From positions 1 to 64,000 of the forward strand of contig JAEULK010000029.1 in assembly GCA_016793775.1 (NCBI GenBank): a stretch of DNA of 64,000 nt, written 5' to 3'. Position 1 is the first letter of the stretch. Every line of letters starts with the position of its first letter. This document shows, piece by piece, positions 16,528 through 25,044 of this stretch. This DNA comes from Sphingopyxis sp. (GTDB lineage: Bacteria > Pseudomonadota > Alphaproteobacteria > Sphingomonadales > Sphingomonadaceae). The position numbers and the translations under genes are program-made. Below the pieces are notes generated by a model. The model was not told the origin of the DNA and did no database searches. It was given only the letters and a program-made list of their open reading frames with translations.

Positions 16528-19437
16528 TTATTTCCCCGCCTTATCGCTCACCGCCTTGATCACCAGCGCCTTGTCGTCGGTAAGGTAGCGTTTCGCCAGC
16601 GCCTGCAATTCCGCGGGGGTCGCGACCTCCACCTCGGCGATGCTCTTGCGGCTGCGGTCGAGGCGGGCTTCCTTGCTCGTCGCGGCGGCGACATAGGGCA
16701 CCCAATAGGCGTTTTCGCGCCGCGCCTTGGTCATCGCCTCGAGCATCGGCTTGCGCGCGCGGTCGAGCAGGTCGGCGTCGACCGGGGTATCGCGCAATTC
16801 CCGGGCGATGCCGAGGATCGCGGCGCGGGTGGTCGCGATATCCTTGAAATCGATATTGCTCGCGGCGAAGAGATGACCATAGCCGGGGAAATCGTCCGAC
16901 AGGCTGGCCCCCGCGCCGGGGCTGTAGCTTTCGCCCAGTTTCTCGCGCAATTCCTCGGTCAGCATCAGCTGCATCACGCGCGACAACAGTTGCAGCCGCA
17001 TCGCCTCGCCAAGGTCGCTGTCGTCGCGGGCGGGCCAATAGACGCGCACCTCGGCCTGCTCGGCGGGGCCCTTGTGGATCAGCGTGCGTTCGCTGCGGTC
17101 CTTGGCATAGTCGCGGATGCGCGCGTCGGGGCGGGGGTCGAAGGCCGGGCGGCGTTCGGGCAGCGCGCCGAAGGTCGCCGCGATCGCCTGGATCGCCGCC
17201 GCCTCGTCGATGTCGCCGACGACGCCGATCTCGATCGCGCCCTGCGCGAAGCTGTCGGCGACCGCCGGTTTCAGACTCGCCCAGTCGAGCGTCATCATCG
17301 TGTCGAGCGGCGGGGTGGTGGCGCGCGGATCGTTGTTCGCCAGGATGCCGCCGGCGTCGCGACCGAGCACCGCCGCCGGGGTCGCGTCGTTCGCGGCATA
17401 TTGCTGCGGCAGGAAGCGGCGGATCAGCGCCAGCCCGTCGGGGCGATAACCCGGATGGGTGAGGAAGGCGGCCATCAGCTGCGCCTGCAGCCGGAAATCC
17501 TCGGGCGAGGTGCGCGCGGTGCCGCCGAAGCTGTCGGTGGCGCTGCCGACGCTGCTGCTCACCGTCCGGCCGGCGAAGATGGTGCTGAGTTCGTCGCGGC
17601 TGTGCGCCTCGAGCCCGCCGAGGCTGATCGACCCCGCGAGCGCCACCCGGGTCGGGTCTTCCTTGGTCGCGAGCAGGCTGCCGCCGTCGATGCGCAGCGA
17701 CAGATAGACCGCGTCCTTCTGAAAATCGGTCGTCTTGATGTTGAGCATGACATTGTTGGCGAAGCGGATGCGGCGGATGCCCAGATCCTCGATGCGCTGG
17801 TCGCTGACGATCTTTCCGGGGGTGCCGAAGTCGGTGTAGGCGAAGGCGACGCTGGTCGCGGCGGCGGGCGCGGCGACCGCGACCTGCTGCGACGCCTTGA
17901 GCGCGGCGAGGATCGCGTCGGTGCCGCCCTCGATCGGCGTCTTCGACGTCACCCGCGCCAGCGGAGCGCCGAGCCCCGCCATGCGTTTCTGGAAGGCGGC
18001 GCTGACCGCCGCGGCGTCGAGCGACGGAGCGGCCGTGTCGAACAGCGTCTGCGCGGTTTCGGGGCGGACCACGACGAAATCGCCCTTCGCCGCCTCGACC
18101 AGCACATCGGCCAGATTTTCGCTGCGCCGCGTATCGACCCCCGCGACCGCATTCTTGATCGCGGTGCGGCGGTTGGCGAGCTGTTCGTCGACCTCGGCCT
18201 GGGTGAAGCCGTGCTGCGCGGCGCGGCGCCATTCCTGTTCGATCAGCGCCTGGGCCTCGCGCCACGCGCCGGTCTTGGCGGTGGCGCCGAAGGTCACCTG
18301 GTCGAAGATGTCCCAGCCGTTACTCTCGCCGAAATAGCCGCCCAGGATCGGCGAATCCTCGGCAAGCGCGAGCTTGGCGATGCGGCGGCTGACGATCGCC
18401 TCGCCGATTTCCTCGGCCAGATCGTCGGCGCGCTTCGCCTTGGTGTCGGGCAGTTTCACCCAGGGTTTGAAGGCGGTGAGGGTGACGCTGTCGTTGATCG
18501 CCGGATCGACGAAATCGTCGGCGGCCGAGGCGCGTTTATAATCGATCATGCCGATGTCGGGATCGGCGCCCGCGGGGCCGCGCCCCTTCCAGTCCGCAAA
18601 GCGCGCCTTGATCTTGGCCTCGACCGCCGCCGGGTCGAAATCGCCGACCATCACCAGGGTTGCGCGCTCGGGGCGGTAATAGCGGTCGTACAGGTCACGG
18701 ATGCGCGCGGCGGGGGCCGACTGGATCACCTCGACCGTGCCGACCGGAATCCGATTCGGCGCGATCACGCCCTTCATCTGGAAATCGAGCTGGTCGATCA
18801 GGCTGCGCAATTGATAGGTGTCGCGCGCGCGCCGCTCCGACAGGATGATGCCGCGCTCGCGGTCGACCGCGGCGGGGTCGATGGTGAGCTCGCTGCCGGT
18901 TTCGCGCATCAGCATCAGCCCGGTGTCGATCAGGTCGTCCGAGGCGTTGGGCAGGTCGAGTTGATAGACGGTGGCGTCGAAGCCGGTCACCGCATTGGTA
19001 TCGGCGCCAAAGGCCAGCCCCTTGCGCTCGAGCAATTTGACCATCTCGCCCTCGGGCACATGGGTCGATCCGTTGAACGCCATATGTTCGAGGAAATGGG
19101 CGAGCCCGCGCTGGTCGTCGGCCTCGGCGAAGCTGCCGACGTCGAAGCGCAGGCGCAGCGAGACGCTGTCCCGGGGCGTGGTATTCTTCAGCAGCGCATA
19201 TTTCATGCCGTTGGGCAGGACGCCGAATACGATGTTCGGATCGACCGGCACGTCGCTCGGCGCGAAGTTCCAGGCGCGCGCCGCGTCCGTCTGGGGATTT
19301 GGGGTCTGCGGATTGGTGGCTCGCGCAGCGACGGGCTCGCGCGCCGCGAGCGGCACCGGGGCGGCAAGGGCGAGAAGCGTCGCAAGGGCAAGGGGTGACA
19401 GCGCGGCGGAGGCGCGCAACAGAGCTCGGGAAATCAT
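16528..19437 (-). CDS. M16 family zinc metallopeptidase (pitrilysin/insulinase type)
   Basis: A 969-aa secreted protein: signal peptide at residues 1-32, then two M16 halves. The catalytic inverted zinc motif HFLEH is at 114-118 (His114, Glu117, His118), with the third ligand expected in the ERGIILSE region. The second half lacks the motif and serves as the inactive clam-shell partner, as in pitrilysin. Likely degrades peptides in the periplasm. A 992-aa frame on the opposite strand is an antisense shadow. Confidence 0.93.
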   Translation of the reverse strand: MISRALLRASAALSPLALATLLALAAPVPLAAREPVAARATNPQTPNPQTDAARAWNFAPSDVPVDPNIVFGVLPNGMKYALLKNTTPRDSVSLRLRFDVGSFAEADDQRGLAHFLEHMAFNGSTHVPEGEMVKLLERKGLAFGADTNAVTGFDATVYQLDLPNASDDLIDTGLMLMRETGSELTIDPAAVDRERGIILSERRARDTYQLRSLIDQLDFQMKGVIAPNRIPVGTVEVIQSAPAARIRDLYDRYYRPERATLVMVGDFDPAAVEAKIKARFADWKGRGPAGADPDIGMIDYKRASAADDFVDPAINDSVTLTAFKPWVKLPDTKAKRADDLAEEIGEAIVSRRIAKLALAEDSPILGGYFGESNGWDIFDQVTFGATAKTGAWREAQALIEQEWRRAAQHGFTQAEVDEQLANRRTAIKNAVAGVDTRRSENLADVLVEAAKGDFVVVRPETAQTLFDTAAPSLDAAAVSAAFQKRMAGLGAPLARVTSKTPIEGGTDAILAALKASQQVAVAAPAAATSVAFAYTDFGTPGKIVSDQRIEDLGIRRIRFANNVMLNIKTTDFQKDAVYLSLRIDGGSLLATKEDPTRVALAGSISLGGLEAHSRDELSTIFAGRTVSSSVGSATDSFGGTARTSPEDFRLQAQLMAAFLTHPGYRPDGLALIRRFLPQQYAANDATPAAVLGRDAGGILANNDPRATTPPLDTMMTLDWASLKPAVADSFAQGAIEIGVVGDIDEAAAIQAIAATFGALPERRPAFDPRPDARIRDYAKDRSERTLIHKGPAEQAEVRVYWPARDDSDLGEAMRLQLLSRVMQLMLTEELREKLGESYSPGAGASLSDDFPGYGHLFAASNIDFKDIATTRAAILGIARELRDTPVDADLLDRARKPMLEAMTKARRENAYWVPYVAAATSKEARLDRSRKSIAEVEVATPAELQALAKRYLTDDKALVIKAVSDKAGK

Positions 19438-19479
19438 CGCGCCTGTCTGGGCGACCCCCGCGGCGGGGTCAAGCGCCGC

Positions 19480-20625
19480 TCAACCCGCCTGCGCGGCACT
19501 TTCGACAGACGACATGGGATCGCGGTCGCGTGCCTTGGCGGCATAGACCGCGCGGTCGGCGATCTCGAACAATTTTTTGGCGCTGCCGCCCTGATCGGGC
19601 CAGATCGCGACGCCGATGCTGGCGCCGACATGGATCGTCGCGCCGTCGATGCGATAGGGCATGGCGAGTTCGGACAGGATGTGGCCCGACAGCGAGGTGC
19701 CCATCAGCGGCGAACCGGCGGGGACGAGGATCGCGAATTCGTCGCCGCCCTGGCGCGCGACCATCGCATGGTCACCGCACGCATGGCGCAGCCGCGCCGC
19801 AACCTCGCAGAGCAGCGCGTCGCCCGCGGCATGGCCGTAACGGTCGTTGACCGGCTTGAAGCCGTCGAGATCGAGCAACGCGATCGCGAAGCGCGTATCG
19901 GGGCGCGCTGCGGCAATTTCCTGGTCGAGCCTCGCGTCGAGTTCGCGGCGGTTCCACAGGCCGGTGAGCGGGTCGGTGTGCGCGAGGTCGCGCATCTGTT
20001 GCTGCAACTGGAGCAGGTCGACGAGCTGGCCGTGCTGCTGCACGATCATGCGCAGCAGGAAAATGGTGGCGACGAGCAGGCTGGTCCCCGCCGCGATCTC
20101 CGCCGGGTTGCCCGAGGTCAGCATCAGCAGCATGATCGGCACGATGCCGATGCCGAGGTTGACGAAGGTGGTGAAGCGGATCGACGACAGGCAGTAAGCG
20201 GTCGCGAGCGAGCCCATCGCCATGATGATCGCATAATAGCTGTGCGCCTCGGGCGGCGCCGCGAACCAGTTGATCACCGTCCAACTGCTGCACATCGCGC
20301 CCATCGTGCCCGACAGCCAGGTCGATTCGACGATCATCCGCCGGGCGCGGCGCACGCTCATCCGCCGACCGCGATTGCGCCACAGCACGAAGAAGCCGAA
20401 CAGGCTGACCGCCGCGAGGATGATCGGGAACCCGATGCGGATGAAGGGATGCACCGTTTCGACCCCGCCATAGATGGCGGTCGGCGTCGTCGCCGCCAGG
20501 GTCAGGAACAGCATCGGGGTCAGCGTCTCGATACGATTGGCGCGCAGCAACGCGACATCGTCGCGAATCGCTTGCGGAACCGGCGGGAACACCCGCGTCC
20601 GTATCCAGTGATAGACCCCCGTCAT
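19480..20625 (-). CDS. membrane-bound diguanylate cyclase (GGDEF)
   Basis: A 381-aa protein with about six N-terminal membrane helices (residues 35-195), a short coiled linker and a GGDEF domain with an intact active site, GGDEF, at 293-297 and the substrate-site segment DLDGFKPVNDRYGH. The RxxD inhibitory site expected six residues before the active site is absent (GDHA there), so product inhibition is probably lost. Makes cyclic di-GMP; a PilZ protein lies at 59 kb. Confidence 0.93.
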   Translation of the reverse strand: MTGVYHWIRTRVFPPVPQAIRDDVALLRANRIETLTPMLFLTLAATTPTAIYGGVETVHPFIRIGFPIILAAVSLFGFFVLWRNRGRRMSVRRARRMIVESTWLSGTMGAMCSSWTVINWFAAPPEAHSYYAIIMAMGSLATAYCLSSIRFTTFVNLGIGIVPIMLLMLTSGNPAEIAAGTSLLVATIFLLRMIVQQHGQLVDLLQLQQQMRDLAHTDPLTGLWNRRELDARLDQEIAAARPDTRFAIALLDLDGFKPVNDRYGHAAGDALLCEVAARLRHACGDHAMVARQGGDEFAILVPAGSPLMGTSLSGHILSELAMPYRIDGATIHVGASIGVAIWPDQGGSAKKLFEIADRAVYAAKARDRDPMSSVESAAQAG

Positions 20626-20691
20626 GGACAGCGGGATAGCAAGCGGGAGTAAAGCATCGGTTAAGGAACAGAATCCCCATTTTTCATCCGA

Positions 20692-20703
20692 CTACGCGCG
20701 TAG
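20692..20703. promoter_or_regulatory. palindrome in the GGDEF/lipoxygenase divergent gap
   Basis: CTACGCGCGTAG is a perfect 12-bp palindrome in the 161-bp region between two divergent genes, 84 bp before the lipoxygenase start. It may be an operator for either gene; no regulator is identified. Confidence 0.3.
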
Positions 20704-20786
20704 CACGGTAGAAGGACTTGCAAAATATTAACCATGATTTGCGATAGGCGCTCCCGATATCGCATCATCGAGAGGGGATTTTGACC

Positions 20787-22781
20787 ATGTCGTTCCAGTC
20801 CGTACCGACCGCCGCTTCCGCATCATCGATCGCGCTCGCCACGCTGCCCTCGGCATCGCCCAGCCTGCCGCAGAACGACACATCGGCGCAGCAGGCGGCG
20901 CGCGCCGCGCAGCTCGTCGCCTCGCGGGGCGTTTACACCTGGACCACCGACATCGCGACCCTGCCCGGCCTGCCGCTCGCCGCGACGGTGCCACCAAGCA
21001 ACGAGCCGACGATTCCCTGGGGCATCACGCTGATCGGCATTTTGCTGGGCATCGCGCGCAACGCGCTGTCGGTGAAAATCGGCGGCGTCGACAAAGGCGA
21101 ACTCGACACGCCGCGCGCCGAATATGAAGCGGCGCTCGCGCAATGCGACGCGATCGAGGCCTCGACCGCCAAAATTGCTGCGCAGCATGGCGTGCACAAT
21201 GGCGGCAATATCTTCGAGCGCGTCATCGGCGATGTCGAGGCCGCGGTCGAGGCCGCCGAGCACGACATGCATGTCGCGCTGCTCAAGGGCTATAGGAACG
21301 CGCTGAAGGACATGGCCGCGGTCAGCGAGCATGAAGCCGCCGGCCTCGGCAGCAGCACACCGCGCAGCATCGACGCCTATCGCGCCCTGTTCGACACGCT
21401 GCCCGTCCCCGGCATCGCCTATACCTTCCAGGAAGATGACGAATTCGCGCGGCTGCGCGTCGCGGGTCCGAACAATATGCTGATCACCCGCCTGCTCGCC
21501 ATTCCCGCCAATTTCCCGATCACCGAGACGCAATATGCCGCGGTGGTGAACGGCGACAACCTGTTCGACGCCTTGCTCGCCGGGCGGCTGTTCATGCTCG
21601 ACTATCAGGAACTGTCGGTGCTGACCGCCGGCACCTATGGCAGCGACCGGAAATATGTCACCCAGCCGATGGCGCTTTTCGCGGTGCCGCCGGGCGGCGC
21701 CTCGCTCGTGCCCGTCGCGATCCAGTGCGGGCAGGAATCGGCGAGCAATCCGATCTTCACGCCGTCGGTGGCGGCCGCCGACCAATGGGGCTGGCAGATG
21801 GCGAAGCTGGTCGTGCAGGTCGCCGACGGCAATTATCACGAGCTGTTCACCCATCTCGCGCGCACGCACCTCGTCATGGAGGCCTTTGCGGTCGCGACGC
21901 ACCGCCACCTCGCCGAGGTGCATCCGCTATGGGCGCTGCTCGTCCCGCATTTCGAGGGCACTTTGTTCATCAACAACCAGGCGGCGACCTCGCTGATCGC
22001 CGCGGGCGGGCCGATCGATCATATTTTCGCCGGCACGATCACCACGAGCCAGCTCGCCGCGGTCGACGATCGGCTGGCGTTCGATTTCTATGGCAAGATG
22101 CTGCCCGCCGACCTGATCGCGCGCGGCGTCGATCAGAGCTCGATGCTCACCGACTATCCGTACCGCGACGACGCCTTGCTCGTCTGGGGCGCGATCCACG
22201 GCTGGGCCAAGGCCTATGTCGAACATTATTATGCGAACGACGCCGCTGTCACCGGCGATACCGAACTGACCGCGTGGACGGCGACGCTGGCGGGCGAGGC
22301 GCAGATCAAGGGTTTCTGCGCCATCGCGACGCGCGCGCAGCTCGTCGATATCTGCACGATGCTGATGTTCACCGCGAGCGCGCAACATGCCGCGGTCAAT
22401 TTCCCGCAGAAGAGCATCATGGCCTTCGCCCCCGCGGTCACCGGCGCGGCGTGGCAGCCGGCGCCGAGCGCGCAGAGCGGACAGACGAAGAGCGAGTGGC
22501 TGGCGACGATGCCACCGATGGCGCTTGCGCTCGAACAGCTCAACACGCTGGTGCTGCTGGGGTCGCTCTATTACCGGCCGCTCGGCCAATATTACAGCAA
22601 CGCCTATCCCTATCCGACCTGGTTCCAGGACCCCGCGATCACCGTCGCGGGTGGTCCGCTGCCGAGTTTCCAGGCGGCGCTGGTGAGCGTCGAGGCCGAG
22701 ATCGTCACACGCAACGCCGAGCGGATGCAGCCTTATACGTACCTGCAGCCGAGTTTGATTCCGACGAGCATCAATATTTGA
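20787..22781 (+). CDS. bacterial lipoxygenase
   Basis: A 664-aa iron dioxygenase of the plant/animal lipoxygenase fold, which adds oxygen to polyunsaturated fatty acids. The H-x4-H iron motif is His356/His361, in a segment that continues RHLAEVHPLWALLVPHF as in eukaryotic enzymes. A third ligand is His534 with Asn538 nearby, and the chain ends in Ile664 (SINI), whose carboxylate is the fifth ligand. No PLAT domain and no clear signal peptide; the first 45 residues are Ala/Ser-rich. ATG 20787 follows a GAGAGGGG site. Such genes are patchy in bacteria, suggesting horizontal gain. Confidence 0.93.
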   Translation: MSFQSVPTAASASSIALATLPSASPSLPQNDTSAQQAARAAQLVASRGVYTWTTDIATLPGLPLAATVPPSNEPTIPWGITLIGILLGIARNALSVKIGGVDKGELDTPRAEYEAALAQCDAIEASTAKIAAQHGVHNGGNIFERVIGDVEAAVEAAEHDMHVALLKGYRNALKDMAAVSEHEAAGLGSSTPRSIDAYRALFDTLPVPGIAYTFQEDDEFARLRVAGPNNMLITRLLAIPANFPITETQYAAVVNGDNLFDALLAGRLFMLDYQELSVLTAGTYGSDRKYVTQPMALFAVPPGGASLVPVAIQCGQESASNPIFTPSVAAADQWGWQMAKLVVQVADGNYHELFTHLARTHLVMEAFAVATHRHLAEVHPLWALLVPHFEGTLFINNQAATSLIAAGGPIDHIFAGTITTSQLAAVDDRLAFDFYGKMLPADLIARGVDQSSMLTDYPYRDDALLVWGAIHGWAKAYVEHYYANDAAVTGDTELTAWTATLAGEAQIKGFCAIATRAQLVDICTMLMFTASAQHAAVNFPQKSIMAFAPAVTGAAWQPAPSAQSGQTKSEWLATMPPMALALEQLNTLVLLGSLYYRPLGQYYSNAYPYPTWFQDPAITVAGGPLPSFQAALVSVEAEIVTRNAERMQPYTYLQPSLIPTSINI

Positions 22782-22788
22782 CCATGGG

Positions 22789-22878
22789 CGTCGCCCCCGC
22801 GAAGGCGGGGGCCGCCACCGGTTTACGCGGCGTCGCTGAGTATGATTCCCAGCGGCCCCCGCCTTCGCAGGGGCGACG
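22789..22878. repeat. intergenic inverted repeat (type E)
   Basis: Arms of about 27 bp, CGTCGCCCCCGC... and its complement ...GCGGGGGC, fill the gap between two convergent genes (lipoxygenase and purC). Probably forms a hairpin acting on both transcripts. A shorter relative lies at 23788-23888. Confidence 0.75.
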
Positions 22879-22884
22879 TACCGG

Positions 22885-23664
22885 TCAGCTGCCCTTTTTC
22901 TTCCGGTGGCTTTCCAGGTCGAGCACCGCATTGTCGGCGCCTTCGGGCAGCAGGCCAAGCCGGCGCGCGACTTCCTGATAGGCCTCGACTTCGCCGCCGA
23001 GGTCGCGGCGGAAGCGGTCCTTGTCGAGTTTATCGTTGGTCGCCATGTCCCACAGGCGGCAGCCGTCGGGGCTGATCTCGTCGGCGAGGATGATGCGGCT
23101 GAAATCGCCGTCGTAAAGCCGCCCGAATTCGAGCTTGAAGTCGATCAGGCGGATGCCGACTGCGGCGAACATGCCCGACATGAAATCGTTGATGCGGATC
23201 GCCATGTCCTGGATATCGTGCAATTCTTCCTGGCTGCACCAGTTGAAGCAGGCGATATGCTCCTCGGCGACGAGTGGATCGCCGAGCGCGTCGTCCTTGT
23301 AGCAATATTCGATCAGCGTGCGGGGAAGCTGCGTCCCCTCCTCGATGCCGAGGCGTTTCGACAGCGTGCCCGCGGCGACGTTGCGAACGATCACCTCGAT
23401 CGGCACGATCTCGACCTGACGGATCAACTGCTCGCGCATGTTGAGGCGGCGGATGAAATGGGTCGGCACGCCGATGTTGCCGAGCAGGGTGAACACATGC
23501 TCGCTAATCCGGTTGTTGAGCACACCCTTGCCGCTGATCGTGCCCTTTTTCTGGGCGTTGAACGCGGTCGCGTCGTCCTTGAAATATTGGATCAGCGTGC
23601 CCGGTTCGGGGCCTTCGTAAAGGATCTTGGCTTTGCCTTCGTAGATCTGGCGGCGACGGGCCAT
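22885..23664 (-). CDS. purC: phosphoribosylaminoimidazole-succinocarboxamide synthase
   Basis: A 259-aa SAICAR synthetase, beginning [16 protein letters not shown] (the ATP-binding loop) and containing DFKLEFGR and [13 protein letters not shown], both family signatures. It condenses CAIR with aspartate in purine synthesis. Stands alone here, about 9 kb from purS-purQ. Confidence 0.97.
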   Translation of the reverse strand: MARRRQIYEGKAKILYEGPEPGTLIQYFKDDATAFNAQKKGTISGKGVLNNRISEHVFTLLGNIGVPTHFIRRLNMREQLIRQVEIVPIEVIVRNVAAGTLSKRLGIEEGTQLPRTLIEYCYKDDALGDPLVAEEHIACFNWCSQEELHDIQDMAIRINDFMSGMFAAVGIRLIDFKLEFGRLYDGDFSRIILADEISPDGCRLWDMATNDKLDKDRFRRDLGGEVEAYQEVARRLGLLPEGADNAVLDLESHRKKKGS

Positions 23665-23978
23665 GGCTGCGTACTTTCCTGTGCGTCAAAATAGCTGGCC
23701 CCGGCGAATGCGACTCATTGACGAGGCGCGGCGCCGGGGCGGTTCGTGGGGGCCTATAGCCGCAAAGGGGGGGCGCGTCATCAGTCACGTCGCCCCCGCG
23801 CAGGGTGCCGGGAGTCGCGTGCCTCCCGACACGGCCGCAAGCAGGGTAGCGCAAGGCCCACAGCGGCCACCGCCTGCGCGGGGCGACGATCATTTACACC
23901 TTTACGCTTACGTAAACTAGACCTTGCCTTCGCGCGCTTCCCTTGCGACCATGGCCCCCACGACAAGGAGAGAGAGAC
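23665..23978. repeat. 314-bp gap with a type E inverted repeat
   Basis: Arms at 23788-23804 and 23873-23888 (CGTCGCCCCCGCGCAGG and its complement) match the repeat at 22.8 kb at their outer ends. The remainder carries the purC upstream region and, at the right end, the GGAGAGAGAG site of the crotonase gene. No ORF of note. Confidence 0.65.
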
Positions 23979-24902
23979 ATGAGCTTCGAAGAGATTCGCC
24001 TCGACCGGCATGAGGGTATCGCGCTGCTGACTTTGTACCGGCCCGGCAAGATGAACGCCTTTACCACGCAGATGATGACCGAGATCGTCGCCGCGCTCGA
24101 CGAATGCGACGCCGACGACGGCGTGCGCGCGGTGGTGTTCACCGGCGACGGCGACCGCGCCTATTGCGCCGGGGCGGACCTCAGCGCGGGCGGGTCGACC
24201 TTCGATTACGACAAGCGTAGCGACAAGGCCGCGCTGCTGCCCGACGGCACCTCGCCCAGCCCGGTCGCCGAGGACGGCACGATCGACTGGTCGCACCCGC
24301 TGATCCGCGACGGCGGCGGGCGCGTGTCGATGCGCATCTTCGAGAGCAAGAAGCCGGTATTGGGAGCGATCAACGGCGCCGCGGTCGGCATCGGCGCGAC
24401 GATGACGCTGTCGATGGACGCGCGCCTCGCCAGCGACACCGCGCGCTACGGCTTCGTCTTCGCGCGCCGCGGCATCGTGCCCGAAGCCGCGTCGAGCTGG
24501 TTCCTGCCGCGCCTGGTCGGCATCCAGACCGCGCTCGACTGGTGCTATTCGGGCCGGCTGATCCCCGCCGCCGAGGCACATGAGAAAGGCCTCGTCCAGT
24601 CGGTGCATGCCCCCGGCGAGCTGGTCGACGCCGCGATCGCCAAGGCGCGCGAATTGACCGGTGACAGCGCGCCGGTGTCGGTCGCCCTCACCCGCCACAT
24701 GATGTGGCGGATGCTCGGCGCGCCGCACCCGATGAGCGCCCACCGCTGGGACAGCCGCGTGATCTTCGCGCGCGGGCGCAGCCCCGACGCGATGGAGGGG
24801 GTGACGAGCTTCCTCGAAAAGCGCGCGCCCAATTTCACCGCGAGCGTGGCGAATGATTATCCGTCGTTCGGTGAGTTCGAGGACGCGCCGCCCTATGGCT
24901 GA
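23979..24902 (+). CDS. enoyl-CoA hydratase/isomerase (crotonase) family protein
   Basis: A 307-aa crotonase. The oxyanion-hole segments are CAGADLSAG and INGAAVGIGATMTLSMDARLA, and RRGIVPEAASSWFLPRLVG carries the catalytic Glu. A roughly 35-residue insertion after the first oxyanion segment makes it longer than typical (about 260 aa), as in crotonase-related proteins of uncertain substrate. ATG 23979 has a strong purine-rich site. Acts on an acyl-CoA, probably in fatty-acid oxidation; substrate unknown. Confidence 0.9.
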   Translation: MSFEEIRLDRHEGIALLTLYRPGKMNAFTTQMMTEIVAALDECDADDGVRAVVFTGDGDRAYCAGADLSAGGSTFDYDKRSDKAALLPDGTSPSPVAEDGTIDWSHPLIRDGGGRVSMRIFESKKPVLGAINGAAVGIGATMTLSMDARLASDTARYGFVFARRGIVPEAASSWFLPRLVGIQTALDWCYSGRLIPAAEAHEKGLVQSVHAPGELVDAAIAKARELTGDSAPVSVALTRHMMWRMLGAPHPMSAHRWDSRVIFARGRSPDAMEGVTSFLEKRAPNFTASVANDYPSFGEFEDAPPYG

Positions 24903-24922
24903 CGGTTGCATCCCAATTTGAT

Positions 24923-25002
24923 CCGTTTGTGTCGAGCGAAGTCGAGACTCGCCGAAATGTCGCGCGTCCCAAGCGTGTCTCGACTTCGCTCGACACAAAC
25001 GG
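24923..25002. repeat. intergenic inverted repeat (type B, copy 1)
   Basis: Arms CCGTTTGTGTCGAGCGAAG... and its complement are separated by about 30 bp. Copies at 35858-35931 and 46213-46292 share the arms but have different centres. Here it separates two convergent genes. Confidence 0.85.
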
Positions 25003-25044
25003 AAACTGGAGGCGGCTGATTGTCAGAAGCGCCGTGCGGACCGA

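Noticed and set aside
16420-19398. 992-aa open frame opposite the M16 peptidase
   Set aside because: It mirrors a well-supported peptidase, is extremely rich in Arg/Gly/Ala/Asp and has no domain; a GC-rich antisense frame.
24000-24998. Long minus-strand frame over the crotonase gene
   Set aside because: Low-complexity antisense translation crossing two repeats; the crotonase on the plus strand has a clear ribosome-binding site and motifs.
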